This document shows, one piece after another, positions 20,222 through 28,849 of a stretch of DNA of 64,000 nucleotides. How positions within the stretch are numbered: the stretch's first letter is position 1; every line of letters starts with the position of its first letter. Below the pieces are notes generated by a model, which saw only the letters and a list, made by a program, of their open reading frames with translations, was not told the DNA's origin and ran no database searches. A program made the position numbers and the translations under genes. Source of the DNA: CAYFVU01 sp964594775 (lineage in GTDB: Bacteria; Spirochaetota; Spirochaetia; DSM-16054; Sediminispirochaetaceae); assembly GCA_964594775.1 (NCBI GenBank), contig CAZQNO010000007.1, positions 8,807-72,806 on the forward strand. The letters are read 5' to 3'.

Positions 20222-20878
20222 CTAGAGGTTCTTGAGCCGCTCGCGCTGCTTTTGCAGAAAGAGAGCGCCGCCGAAACTCCTCTCTTCCTCCCCTTCGTTT
20301 TCCCCGTTCCGCCCGAACAATTCTCTGAGCGTCCTCCCGAAAGATTTTTCTCCTCCGCGTATTTCCGAGCGGTACAGCCTTACCTGATCGAGTGTCTCCT
20401 GGTCGGTGATCTTTCCCACCAGCTCCACTCCCCCCTCGGATGAGCCGACGAGGAAAACTTCGTTTCCCACTTCAACCAAATGTAAGGACCGGTTTCCCTG
20501 CAGGCTTTGACTGGAGACAAGCGATATGAGGGGATTCTCCTGCATACGCGGATTTTGCATTTTTTTGAGCAGATAAAAGAGTCCGTAAATGGCGGCCACT
20601 ACAAGGCCGAGGACAATGAACATCCGCAGGAAGTCCCACACGGAGAAGTTGTTCAATCCTCCCTCTATTTGGACCTCCGGACTATCCTCGTCACGAATTT
20701 CGAGGTCCTCCTCGTTGATCTCCTTTGCCGGAGTATCGAGTGCAGACTCGAGTATGCTAGTCTCGTTTCCTGAATTTGCGGTGTCCGGCTTCGCTTGTGC
20801 TTCTTGTGCAAAAACTCCGGTACTACTTATACCTGCACAGAGCATAAGCGCCGCACACAGACGCAGTCGTGTATTCAC
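20222..20878 (-). CDS. fliO: FliO/FliZ flagellar export assembly factor
   Basis: A 218-aa protein with an N-terminal signal peptide (about 25 residues, ends GVFAQ), a short periplasmic acidic segment, one membrane helix (about 84-106, FLRMFIVLGLVVAAIYGLFYLL) and a cytoplasmic domain with the FliO pattern SLQGNRSLHLVEVGNEVFLVG. FliO assists assembly of the FliP ring. The signal-peptide form resembles the FliZ (FliO) of Bacillus and Borrelia and not the short enterobacterial FliO. The start is GTG at 20878 with GGAGG 5 nt upstream. The 90 bp before it back to fliY hold no gene. Confidence 0.88.
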   Translation of the reverse strand: MNTRLRLCAALMLCAGISSTGVFAQEAQAKPDTANSGNETSILESALDTPAKEINEEDLEIRDEDSPEVQIEGGLNNFSVWDFLRMFIVLGLVVAAIYGLFYLLKKMQNPRMQENPLISLVSSQSLQGNRSLHLVEVGNEVFLVGSSEGGVELVGKITDQETLDQVRLYRSEIRGGEKSFGRTLRELFGRNGENEGEEERSFGGALFLQKQRERLKNL

Positions 20879-20968
20879 GTTCCCCTCCCGTTTGATCGCA
20901 TCGAACGGAACCTCTCCGGAGGGGGTAACCCACTCCCCCTCTTTCGCTGCGCCGTTGTCAAAAACGTC

Positions 20969-22159
20969 TTATGTCATGCCTTCAACCCGGTCCATCGGGG
21001 AGACGATTTCCGTCACCCGGACACCGAAGTTTTCATCTATAACCACCACCTCGCCCTTGGCGATGAGTTTATGGTTCACCAATATGTCGACCGGTTCACC
21101 GGCCAGTTTATCCAGCTCAACTATCGTTCCTTCTCCCATGCCGAGGATGTCTTTTATGAGCCATTTCGTCCTTCCTAACTCGACGGTCATCTCCATGTAG
21201 ACATCCATCAGGAGACTGATGTTGCCCTGATCGCCGGCATAGGACTGCTCATTGAGACTGGGAAACTGCACCGGCTGCACGTTGGCTCCACCGCCACCGG
21301 GAAAGCCTCCCTGCTGCGGGCCGCCCCACATCTGCTGTCCGCCGCCGGGAAAACCGCCCTGCTGCGGAGCTCCTCCCCACATCTGTTGTCCCGCGCCCAT
21401 CTCCTGCTGTCCGCCGAAATTTCCCTGCGGCGCGCCGATTCCTCCTCCCTGAGGAGCTCCTGCCTGCGGTGCCGCCGACTGTTCCTGCGGCTGTCCGCCG
21501 CCGGCGGCCGTGAGTATGGTTTGTATCACCGACATCTCGAAAATCTCGTGGATCTGTGACGGTGCAATATCGTCGATCGTTATGGGATAGCTGATTTTTA
21601 CCGCCGGTCCCGAAGGCACGCTCACATCGTCGGGAGAAACGGTCTTCGTCTCCCCCGGCTCGTTCATTACCGTGCTGCCGACCAAGTCGCCGAGACCGGT
21701 TGCAGCCGAACCGGCGAGGGTGTTCCCCGCCTCCTCCAGCGCCGACAGGGCGGCTTCGTTCATTTCCACCCCGTCCTGCCCCATCATCTTTCCGGCTATC
21801 GTAGTAGCCACATCCTCCGGTATAAGATAAGAATGGAAGCCGCTGAGTCCCTCCGAATACGGAATTTTTATCTCCACTAGAGACCCGGAAAAGGCTCCCC
21901 CGATGTTCGAAGCGTCAACCATCTCAATCTTAGGCGATTCGATAGTCACGTTCTCACCGATCATACCCGAGAGATTAGAGGCCTGAGAATCGGAGATGCC
22001 GCCCATGATTTTTATCAGAGTCTGCTTCTGTTGTTCCGTAAGTCCCGCCTCTGCCCCGCCTCCGCCGGACGGAGCACCCTGCGAGGCCCCGGTATCCATA
22101 TTGCTGCCCTGCAACAATGCATCAATTTCGTCTTGTGAGAGAGAACCTTCACTCATCAC
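20969..22159 (-). CDS. fliY: FliY (CheC-FliN type) flagellar switch protein
   Basis: A 396-aa switch protein. An N-terminal EIDALLQG helix (residues 11-18) matches the CheY-P-binding end of FliM. A CheC-like domain (45-215) follows, then a Gly/Gln/Pro-rich linker (220-298) with a tandem repeat, and the FliN/SpoA domain (about 315-392, LLMDVYMEMTVELGRTKW). The second CheC phosphatase motif is intact (SALEEAGN, Ser139, Glu143, Asn146). The first is lost (IMGGIS in place of EIGNIS). It is therefore probably a switch component that can still dephosphorylate CheY-P. ATG at 22159 overlaps fliM by 4 bp and has GGAAGGAG 7 nt upstream. Confidence 0.92.
   Translation of the reverse strand: MMSEGSLSQDEIDALLQGSNMDTGASQGAPSGGGGAEAGLTEQQKQTLIKIMGGISDSQASNLSGMIGENVTIESPKIEMVDASNIGGAFSGSLVEIKIPYSEGLSGFHSYLIPEDVATTIAGKMMGQDGVEMNEAALSALEEAGNTLAGSAATGLGDLVGSTVMNEPGETKTVSPDDVSVPSGPAVKISYPITIDDIAPSQIHEIFEMSVIQTILTAAGGGQPQEQSAAPQAGAPQGGGIGAPQGNFGGQQEMGAGQQMWGGAPQQGGFPGGGQQMWGGPQQGGFPGGGGANVQPVQFPSLNEQSYAGDQGNISLLMDVYMEMTVELGRTKWLIKDILGMGEGTIVELDKLAGEPVDILVNHKLIAKGEVVVIDENFGVRVTEIVSPMDRVEGMT
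21290..21391 (-). repeat. Two-copy in-frame tandem repeat in the FliY linker
   Basis: Residues 257-273 (GQQMWGGAPQQGGFPGG) and 274-290 (GQQMWGGPQQGGFPGGG) are near-identical units of about 51 bp each, differing mainly by one Ala. The surrounding linker is also Gly/Gln/Pro-rich. Such units can gain or lose copies in frame, changing the distance between the CheC and FliN domains. Confidence 0.75.
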
Positions 22160-23187
22160 TCTTCTCCTTCCTCGGCCACGAGCTCTTCGAACTCGTCCCT
22201 GCGTAATTCTTCTAATTTCTTGGTTACTTGAACCGCCAATTTATTGCCGACAATTCCCGGTCTGCAGAGAAACTTCTTCATGTTGCCGACCTTCAACGTC
22301 ATTTGATCGCTCGTGCGCACGTTGGGAAAGCGGACGACATCTCCCGTCCTGAGACTCAACACATCTCGAACCGTCAATTGCATGCTTCCTATTTCCGCAA
22401 GGACGGTCACCTCTATCGTCGAGAGACGGTCCTTGATTATATTGAGATTTTCCGTTGTCGCGCCGCTTCGCACTGAAGAGTACATATACTGGGCCGACAG
22501 TTTTGAGATGATAGGTTCGATGGTGAGATAGGGAATACAGAAGTTCATCATCCCTTCTACCTCGCCTATCTTCATCTCTAAACTCACCAGAACAACCATC
22601 TCCGTCGGCGGCACGATTTGCGCGAACTGGGGATTGGTTTCGATTTGTCCAAGCCTCGGTCTAAGATCGATTACCTGACTCCAGGCTTCCCGGAGGTTCC
22701 CCAGCATCCGAACGATGACACCCTCCATGACCGCCTGTTCGATATCCGTCGATTCCCGGTTTACCTTGGTACTCTCTCCCTGCCCCCCGAAAACCCTGTC
22801 TATGATGCTGTAGGTTATGCTCGGATCGATCTCTAAGATTGCCGAACCCTTTAACGGGTCCATGTTTATGATACCGAGAATGGTCTGGTTTTGGAGGGAA
22901 CGGGTAAACTCCTCGTAGGTCAACTGATCTACCGATGCCACATGGACGTGGACCATGCTCCGCAGCTGACCCGAAAGGGCTGTTGTGGTCAAGCGCGCAA
23001 AGGTCTCGTGCATTATAGAGACGGTACGGATCTGCTCCTTGGAAAATTTGTCCGGCCGTTTAAAATCATAAATTTTGATCTTACGCTGGTCCGTGGCGGT
23101 TTGCGTCGTCGGCTCCGCCTCGGGGCCGCCGGTCGATATCGCGGTGAGGAGCTGGTCAATTTCGTCCTGTGACAGTACTTCATTCAT
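22156..23187 (-). CDS. fliM: FliM flagellar motor switch protein
   Basis: A 343-aa switch protein. The N-terminal LSQDEIDQLL is the CheY-P-binding segment. The middle domain carries the FliG-contact GGxG motif (VFGGQGES). The C-terminal SpoA domain (LAEIGSMQLTVRDVLSLRTGDVVRF) joins FliN/FliY in the C ring. It is placed 1 bp after fliL and overlaps fliY by 4 bp. The ribosome site is weak, so translation may depend on fliL. Confidence 0.95.
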   Translation of the reverse strand: MNEVLSQDEIDQLLTAISTGGPEAEPTTQTATDQRKIKIYDFKRPDKFSKEQIRTVSIMHETFARLTTTALSGQLRSMVHVHVASVDQLTYEEFTRSLQNQTILGIINMDPLKGSAILEIDPSITYSIIDRVFGGQGESTKVNRESTDIEQAVMEGVIVRMLGNLREAWSQVIDLRPRLGQIETNPQFAQIVPPTEMVVLVSLEMKIGEVEGMMNFCIPYLTIEPIISKLSAQYMYSSVRSGATTENLNIIKDRLSTIEVTVLAEIGSMQLTVRDVLSLRTGDVVRFPNVRTSDQMTLKVGNMKKFLCRPGIVGNKLAVQVTKKLEELRRDEFEELVAEEGEE

Positions 23188-23188
23188 A

Positions 23189-23740
23189 TTAAAACTCTAT
23201 TACGCTGAACTGCAGAAAAACGATCTCCTCCACTGCATCATCTTTGGACATGATGGCGTTTATCTTCTCCTTCAATTCTACCTTTATCTTTCCCTCGTTA
23301 TTTGGACTCAAATCGTTGGCATTATAGCCTGCAAAGTAGTGCCTTATGATATCGATGATCTGTTCGCTTCGGGCAATGAGCTCTGTTTGGACCTTCTTGC
23401 TGTCCTTCTCGTAACCGAGCTTTGCATCTACAATGACGGTATGCGGATTCTCATCGGCGGTCCTTCCTCGTATTTCCGGAATATCGTACCAGGAATAGAT
23501 CGGTACCTTTTCGGAATATTGGGGAGAGGCGGATGGATAGGCTTCGGCCTGCGGTCCCTTGTCGAGAATCTTCACGGTGATCACGACGGTTGTTACGATG
23601 AATATTATCGCTGCCATGCCCAGGGCGACATACTTGAGTATCTTTAGAATGACGGCAGGGATAAACCCGCCGCTCCTTTCGGCTTCCTGTTCCGGAGTTT
23701 CGTCTAATCCTTCCCCGGAAAAAACTTCATCATCGGCCAT
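23189..23740 (-). CDS. fliL: FliL stator-associated protein
   Basis: A 183-aa single-pass protein with a cytoplasmic acidic N-terminus, a membrane helix (about 37-60, VALGMAAIIFIVTTVVITVKIL) and a periplasmic domain typical of FliL (VIVDAKLGYEKDSKKVQTELIARSEQIIDIIRHYF). FliL surrounds or stabilises the stator, and in Borrelia it helps keep stators engaged. ATG at 23740. A 54-bp gap separates it from motB upstream. Confidence 0.9.
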   Translation of the reverse strand: MADDEVFSGEGLDETPEQEAERSGGFIPAVILKILKYVALGMAAIIFIVTTVVITVKILDKGPQAEAYPSASPQYSEKVPIYSWYDIPEIRGRTADENPHTVIVDAKLGYEKDSKKVQTELIARSEQIIDIIRHYFAGYNANDLSPNNEGKIKVELKEKINAIMSKDDAVEEIVFLQFSVIEF

Positions 23741-23794
23741 GCCTTGTCCCCCAGTTTAATAAAATTCTATCAAAAGAATCGAAATTATGCAAAC

Positions 23795-24523
23795 CTATAA
23801 ATGCCCCTCCGAGAGAATTACGATATCGACTCTCCGGTTGTAGGCCCGGCCCTCTTCGGTCTCGTTGCTGGTCAAAGGCACCGTATCGGCGAAGCCTGAA
23901 ACTTGAAAATTCTCCTCTGCCACGCCGAAGTCCACGAGATAATGAAGCACGTTCGTAGCACGAGCAGTAGAAAGCTCCCAATTGGTCCGGTATTCCCCCA
24001 GCGGGTCCGTAGGTACGGAATCGGTGTGCCCCTCTATGCGGAAGGTCCGTTCCGGCATGGACTGCAGAAGATTTGAGAGCTGCTGCAGCGTATCCCGGGT
24101 CTGCTCTATCCGTACCTCCGCGCTGGCCGGTTCGAAAAACGCATCTCCTGCGAGACTGATTATTAGTCCCCGCTCGTCTACCGTGACCCGTACCATCTCG
24201 GATTTTATCTCCGGCTGAAAACGGCTCACCGCCGTTTTCTTCGCTTCGCTGAGGGAGCGCCCCCTCTGTGCGGAGGGTAACGACATGACGGTGTTTCCCA
24301 TCTCCACAAGCTCGCCGGTGGCCTGCAGGGTCATCCCGCCGGACTGCAGCCCTAGCCCGTTGAAGGCGGCGAGTATGAGCTTTATCTTTACCCCGTCCAC
24401 CGTCGCAGTGGTGTACATCATGACGAAGAAGGTGAGAAGAAGGGTTACCATATCGCCGTAGGTGAGCATATATTCCGGGGCGCCTTCCGGTGGACACTTC
24501 TTCTTTCTTTCTCTACCCGCCAT
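23795..24523 (-). CDS. motB: MotB stator protein
   Basis: A 242-aa protein with one membrane helix (TYGDMVTLLLTFFVMMYTT) containing the proton-accepting Asp24, followed by a plug/linker and an OmpA-like peptidoglycan-binding domain (FRIEGHTDSVP ... NWELSTARATNVLHYL). It anchors the MotA ring to peptidoglycan. The residue context (YGD in a Met/Thr-rich helix) does not by itself prove proton or sodium use. ATG at 24523 has AGGAG upstream and lies 8 bp after motA. Confidence 0.95.
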   Translation of the reverse strand: MAGRERKKKCPPEGAPEYMLTYGDMVTLLLTFFVMMYTTATVDGVKIKLILAAFNGLGLQSGGMTLQATGELVEMGNTVMSLPSAQRGRSLSEAKKTAVSRFQPEIKSEMVRVTVDERGLIISLAGDAFFEPASAEVRIEQTRDTLQQLSNLLQSMPERTFRIEGHTDSVPTDPLGEYRTNWELSTARATNVLHYLVDFGVAEENFQVSGFADTVPLTSNETEEGRAYNRRVDIVILSEGHL

Positions 24524-24531
24524 AGTTTCTC

Positions 24532-25314
24532 CTACTCCGAACCTAAGACCTCACCCATCTCCTCCTTGAGCTTCGGCTCGAGGAATGAGAGGAGTTTCTG
24601 TTTGAGGATAGTCGGGTTGTCCCCCGCCTGGATCGAGAGTATGCCTTCCACCATGATTTCCTGCACTAAGCGCTCATCTTTGTCCCGGTCCTCCAGTTTT
24701 CCCTTGAAGGGAATGAGCACCGCATTGGCGAATATCGAACCGTACATCGTGGTGATGAGGGCCAGTGCCATACCGGAACCGATTGCATCGGGATCGTCGA
24801 GGTTCGCCAGCATGGCGATGAGACCGGCCAGAGTGCCGATCATTCCAAAGGCCGGGGCAAGTTTACCCCAGTCGTCGAAAATCTTTATTCCGGTTTCATG
24901 GCGCTGCTGTATTTGGTCCACCTCCGTATACAGAATGGTCTTTATGATTTCCGGGTCCGTACCGTCTACCACAAGCCGAATCCCCTTTCGCAGGAACTCA
25001 TCCCCCACCTCTTCCGCATCATCCTCCAAAGCGAGCAGCCCTTCTCTACGGGCCTTTTCCGCGAAATTCACCAGACTCGTGATGGTCCGCTGCAGCTCGC
25101 TTGTCGGTAGTTTTATGACGTTGTTCACGTAGCGCATCATGCCCAAAGTCCGATGCAGGGGATTGGAGATCATAATGGCCGCAAATGAGCCTCCGATGAC
25201 CATCAATATAGAGGGGATATTTATATAGATTGCAAGGCCGGCCCCGCCGAATATCATCGACATGAGGATGAAACCTAGACCTGCTACCAAGCCTCCTATT
25301 GTTGCCGGATCCAT
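24532..25314 (-). CDS. motA: MotA stator protein
   Basis: About 260 aa with four membrane helices (AGLGFILMSMIFGGAGLAIYINIPSILMVIGG and AFGMIGTLAGLIAML...GMALALITTMYGSIFANAVLIPF) and the cytoplasmic loop with the charged pair region (EKARREGLLALEDD) that meets FliG. Ion flow through MotA/MotB turns the rotor. ATG at 25314 has GAGGAG, which overlaps the flbD stop, 7 nt upstream. The longer reading (25344) overlaps flbD and adds non-family residues. Confidence 0.95.
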   Translation of the reverse strand: MDPATIGGLVAGLGFILMSMIFGGAGLAIYINIPSILMVIGGSFAAIMISNPLHRTLGMMRYVNNVIKLPTSELQRTITSLVNFAEKARREGLLALEDDAEEVGDEFLRKGIRLVVDGTDPEIIKTILYTEVDQIQQRHETGIKIFDDWGKLAPAFGMIGTLAGLIAMLANLDDPDAIGSGMALALITTMYGSIFANAVLIPFKGKLEDRDKDERLVQEIMVEGILSIQAGDNPTILKQKLLSFLEPKLKEEMGEVLGSE

Positions 25315-25318
25315 TATG

Positions 25319-25516
25319 CTACTCCTCGTTCTTGAAGGCGCCAATGAGCCTTCGGTATTCCACTATGCGGCGAAAGATGGTTTCGTAGTCTTCTTTGACC
25401 ACCAGATGCTTGCCGGAAACCATCACGAGAGTGGTGTCGGGATTACGCTCGACGTACTCGATAAGATGGGGATTCACATAGTAGATTTTTCCCTTTAACT
25501 GCGTAATCTCAATCAT
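25319..25516 (-). CDS. flbD: FlbD (swarming motility protein family)
   Basis: A 65-aa soluble protein of the FlbD family (MIEITQLKGKIYYVNPHLIEYVERNPDTTL), whose gene stands between flgE and motA in spirochaetes and Bacillota. Its function is not settled. The name is shared with an unrelated Caulobacter regulator. It ends 4 bp before the motA ATG and carries the motA ribosome site in its stop region. Confidence 0.9.
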   Translation of the reverse strand: MIEITQLKGKIYYVNPHLIEYVERNPDTTLVMVSGKHLVVKEDYETIFRRIVEYRRLIGAFKNEE

Positions 25517-25539
25517 CCGCTCATATTCCTATCCGCTCC

Positions 25540-26925
25540 TTATCTCTTGAGCGTGAGAAGCTCTTGGAGCATTTGATCCGAAGTCGTTATAGACTTAGAG
25601 TTTGCCTGGAAGCCGCGCTGAGTGACGATCATGTCGGTAAACTGTTCGGCCAAGTCGACATTGCTCATTTCAAGAGCACCGGCAATTATCTTTCCTTTGC
25701 CTGCGACTCCCGACTCGCCAATCCTTGCCTCTCCGGAGTTTATCGTCTCTACGTAGGTGTTCTCTCCCGCCTTTTCGAGTCCACCCGGGTTGGTAAAGGC
25801 GGACATACCGATCTGTCCGAGGGAACGGTTGGTGCCGTTCGAATATATTCCCGTTATCACTCCCGACTGATCTATCTTGAAGGATTCGAGATACCCCATT
25901 GGGTAGCCGTTCTGCCTGAATGCTTTTGTCGAGCTCTTTTCTGCGAACTGAGTCATAGAATCCACCACGCTTCCTACTTCTCCAAGGGACAGCTGGAAGG
26001 TCTGCCTAACCTGTTCACCCGCTTCGGGAGTCGCTTCGAGGACATCGAAGCTTACGTTTACCTGCAGGGTCCCTTCGTTGGCCAGGTCGCCCTGCCCGTC
26101 CGTCACATTCTGCAGGGTCCCGAGATTATTGAACTCTACGACGAAGGTGTTCGCGTCGTTGTTTATTTCTCCAACGTCGGTCAGGGTATTCGTTGGGGTC
26201 TCCGAATCGGGGTCGATTATGACCTCGCCCTGCCATTGATTCTGGGTCCCCGCCACCCGGGTATAGTTGATCCGCAGGGTGTGGGTATTACCGAAACTGT
26301 CGTAGATCGTCTTGTCGATGCTCCAGGTGCCTTCCCGCACGTCGCCGGCTCCGGCGCCCGGGGGAATCAGCGCTGTGCGCTTGTCTAAATTAGATGCAAG
26401 CTCGACCTCTGTCGTTGCAGCCGCCGGGTCCTTGCTGCCTACCGGGATGACCAGATCTTCCACGTCCGCTGCGGTATTTATGAAGGTCTGTCCGTCGATC
26501 TCCTCCGCCTGCCAGCCCTGTACCCGCAGTCCGTTGGCGGGATTGACCAGGGTACCGTTTTCATCGAGACCGAAGGCGCCGGCACGGGTGTGAAAGAGCT
26601 TATTCCCCGCCCGCAGAATGAAGAAGCCGTCTCCCTGTATCGCCACGTCCGTCATGACCCCGGTCGTCTGAAGAGAGCCCTGGGTGTGGATCGTGTCTAT
26701 GGAGGCGATGTTCATTCCCAGACCCACCTGCTTCGGATTGACGCCCCCGACCTCGTCGGTGGGCCGGGCGGCGCCGGCCATCGTTTGCGACAACATATCC
26801 TGGAAGTTGGCCCTTCCCTTCTTAAAACCCGTTGTATTCACATTGGATATATTGTTGCCGATGACGTCCATCCGAATCTGATGATTCTGTAGTCCGGATA
26901 CACCGGAGTATAGTGATCGCATCAT
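25540..26925 (-). CDS. flgE: FlgE flagellar hook protein (cysteine-free)
   Basis: A 461-aa hook protein. The N-terminal flagellar rod motif (LYSGVSGLQNHQIRMDVIGNNISNVNT, shown in part) and the C-terminal helix (NVDLAEQFTDMIVTQRGFQANSKSI, shown in part) are standard, with D1/D2 domains between them. In Treponema denticola, Cys178 of one subunit joins Lys165 of the next by lysinoalanine. Here Lys165 (AAG, 26433-26431) and Asn179 are kept, but residue 178 is Ser (TCT, 26394-26392), and no cysteine occurs anywhere in the protein. The hook is therefore either not cross-linked or uses another chemistry. ATG at 26925 overlaps flgD by 4 bp. Confidence 0.95.
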   Translation of the reverse strand: MMRSLYSGVSGLQNHQIRMDVIGNNISNVNTTGFKKGRANFQDMLSQTMAGAARPTDEVGGVNPKQVGLGMNIASIDTIHTQGSLQTTGVMTDVAIQGDGFFILRAGNKLFHTRAGAFGLDENGTLVNPANGLRVQGWQAEEIDGQTFINTAADVEDLVIPVGSKDPAAATTEVELASNLDKRTALIPPGAGAGDVREGTWSIDKTIYDSFGNTHTLRINYTRVAGTQNQWQGEVIIDPDSETPTNTLTDVGEINNDANTFVVEFNNLGTLQNVTDGQGDLANEGTLQVNVSFDVLEATPEAGEQVRQTFQLSLGEVGSVVDSMTQFAEKSSTKAFRQNGYPMGYLESFKIDQSGVITGIYSNGTNRSLGQIGMSAFTNPGGLEKAGENTYVETINSGEARIGESGVAGKGKIIAGALEMSNVDLAEQFTDMIVTQRGFQANSKSITTSDQMLQELLTLKR

Positions 26926-27371
26926 TGTGCTGCCTCCTTGTTCGTTACCTTCTCTACCTTTTCATAGTCGTAATAGCGTCCGCCGACCAACAGCTGTGGA
27001 TGGTCCGCTCCGGACACCTCTTCCACAATGCCGCTGACCACGTGTGTCCCCTCCCGAATTTCCACCTGCTTTCCCAAGAGGTTCAGTGCATTGCCCCGGT
27101 CTATGACTCCGGCCAGTTCACTGAACCTGCCTGCCATATTGGTCATCTGCTCGAGAGATGAAAACTGCGCCATCTGAGCGATGAACTCCTTGTCTTCCAT
27201 CGGGGCCGTGGGATCCTGATGTTTGAGCTGAGTGATGAGCAGTTTGAGAAAATCATCCTTGCCCAAGTCCTGCTTCTTGCCGACTCCCGCGCCGATGGAC
27301 TTGTTGGCCGCATCGACCTGCAATTCGACCTTTGCCCTCTGTGACGCCGAAAGCACCGCTGAAAAATCCAT
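26922..27371 (-). CDS. flgD: FlgD hook-cap scaffold protein
   Basis: A 149-aa protein carrying the FlgD N-terminal pattern (LGKDDFLKLLITQLKHQDPTAPMEDKEFIAQMAQFSSLEQM, cited in part) that caps the growing hook. The C-terminal Tudor/FnIII-like part is short, giving a compact FlgD like that of other spirochaetes. ATG at 27371 is 13 bp after fliK and the gene overlaps flgE. Confidence 0.93.
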   Translation of the reverse strand: MDFSAVLSASQRAKVELQVDAANKSIGAGVGKKQDLGKDDFLKLLITQLKHQDPTAPMEDKEFIAQMAQFSSLEQMTNMAGRFSELAGVIDRGNALNLLGKQVEIREGTHVVSGIVEEVSGADHPQLLVGGRYYDYEKVEKVTNKEAAQ

Positions 27372-27384
27372 TCGCTCTCCTCCG

Positions 27385-28821
27385 TTACACCACCAGATCC
27401 ACGAGCTGCTCCTCTTCGAAGCCCCTCAGCGCATCAGGCACGTGATCTTCCAGGGTCCGTATCGCCCCCCGGCCGGCGACGGAAGCGGCGTGTTCTTTCC
27501 GGTCCTCTCTACGGTGCTGTCTTCCATCGCCTACCGTCACCTCCAACGAGGCCGTCTCAAAACCGTGCTCCCTGAAACTTCTCTGCAGATTCTGAAGATT
27601 CTGCTCGAAGATATTCCGTATACTTGAATTTTCGACAAAAATCTTGCCGACTATATTGCTATCTTCCAAAGACACACGGATTCGTACGTTACCAAGATGT
27701 TCGGGTTTAATGTCCAAACGTATTTCCCCTCTACCCCCGTCACGAACGATGATTCCCGCGCGCTTTACAATTTCCGGATTGAGTCGTTCCTGCAACTGCT
27801 TGAGAAAGCCGCCCTCTCCCTTCGTCTGTATCCGCGCGGTTCCGACGTTCTCTGTGCGGTCGCCCAGCGAAGCCGTGTCCACGCGAAGGACCTGGACTTT
27901 GTCCGTTGCTAACTCCTTATCACCGGAGCCTAGTTTTACCGAATCGCCGGCGTCCTTTATCTGTCCCTCTTTGAAAAGCGCCCGGCTTTCCGTTTCTCTA
28001 TGTGCTTTGCTGCCGTCGGTATCGGGAGGGAGGGCTTCTCTTCTGCCTCCGATCGAATCCCTCTCACCCTTTCCCTTTTCTGTGCGTGTATCCACGAGGG
28101 AAAGTTTTTCCTTACCGCTCTTTGCCTCTTTTTCGCTCTTCGCGTCTTTGAAAAACGAAGAGCTCTTCGCTTTTTCCCCGAGCTCTTGCCGCTCTTCCTT
28201 TTTCGAGATGTCTTTTTTCCCCTTCAGGGCATCCGTCGTTGCAGTGGAGACCTCGGCTTCTCTTCCGCTCTTCGAATGGAGCCTGTCGCCTTCAACGGAG
28301 AGGCCCTCGCGGCGTGCTTTTTCAGCCTTGCCGGGCTTCTGTTCGGCAAGTCCCTCAACAAGATTCTCCGTCTGTTTCTCGCTTTTGGATTTGCCGGCGA
28401 CCTCCGCGGCGCTTTTATCCGATTTTTCCGAATCTCCGTTTTTATTCAATCGGATTTTTCTGCGGTTTACCTCGCCGCTTTTACTTTCATCTTCATTTTT
28501 CTTTAGCGCCTCATTTTCCTCTCTCGTTTTCCTCGCTTCGACGCCGTCGGCGGCATCCGATTTCTTTGCAGCTTTGTTCGCCTCAGTTTCGGCAGTTTTT
28601 TTCGCAGTTTCGTCGGCGCCGGATTGCGGGGAAACGGCGGCTTTTCGAACGTCCTCTGAGCCCGGCTCTTCTACGGATTTATCCTTCTCTCCTGCCGCCG
28701 TTCTCAAGGTATGCAGATACTCCGAAAAGGAAGCTCCGGCGTCTTTTCCACGCGAGAGAATATCGGAAAACTTGCCTTGAGAAGGAGCCGGCGAATACGT
28801 TTCAGTGAAGGCTTGTATCAC
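27385..28821 (-). CDS. fliK: FliK hook-length control protein (FlbC of spirochaetes)
   Basis: A 478-aa protein. Residues about 45-320 are a Lys/Glu/Ser-rich, probably disordered stretch. The C-terminal Flg_hook domain (about 365-440, GRGEIRLDIKPEHLGNVRIRVSLED) matches FliK. It measures hook length and triggers the FlhB switch. The start is GTG at 28821, with GGGAG 9 nt upstream. An AAAGAGGTGAT sequence overlaps the GTG itself, so the start has some doubt. It is placed between flbB and flgD as in Borrelia. Confidence 0.88.
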   Translation of the reverse strand: MIQAFTETYSPAPSQGKFSDILSRGKDAGASFSEYLHTLRTAAGEKDKSVEEPGSEDVRKAAVSPQSGADETAKKTAETEANKAAKKSDAADGVEARKTREENEALKKNEDESKSGEVNRRKIRLNKNGDSEKSDKSAAEVAGKSKSEKQTENLVEGLAEQKPGKAEKARREGLSVEGDRLHSKSGREAEVSTATTDALKGKKDISKKEERQELGEKAKSSSFFKDAKSEKEAKSGKEKLSLVDTRTEKGKGERDSIGGRREALPPDTDGSKAHRETESRALFKEGQIKDAGDSVKLGSGDKELATDKVQVLRVDTASLGDRTENVGTARIQTKGEGGFLKQLQERLNPEIVKRAGIIVRDGGRGEIRLDIKPEHLGNVRIRVSLEDSNIVGKIFVENSSIRNIFEQNLQNLQRSFREHGFETASLEVTVGDGRQHRREDRKEHAASVAGRGAIRTLEDHVPDALRGFEEEQLVDLVV

Positions 28822-28849
28822 CTCTTTTCACTCCCGTTACCGTGCCGCA

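Noticed and set aside
21290..21391. CRISPR-like repeat
   Set aside because: The two units are an in-frame protein repeat in FliY without spacers. No CRISPR array or cas gene was seen.
27644..28780. Ser/Phe-rich plus-strand open frame opposite fliK
   Set aside because: It is the antisense of the Lys/Glu-rich FliK region, which yields Ser/Phe/Leu codons. No start signal is present.
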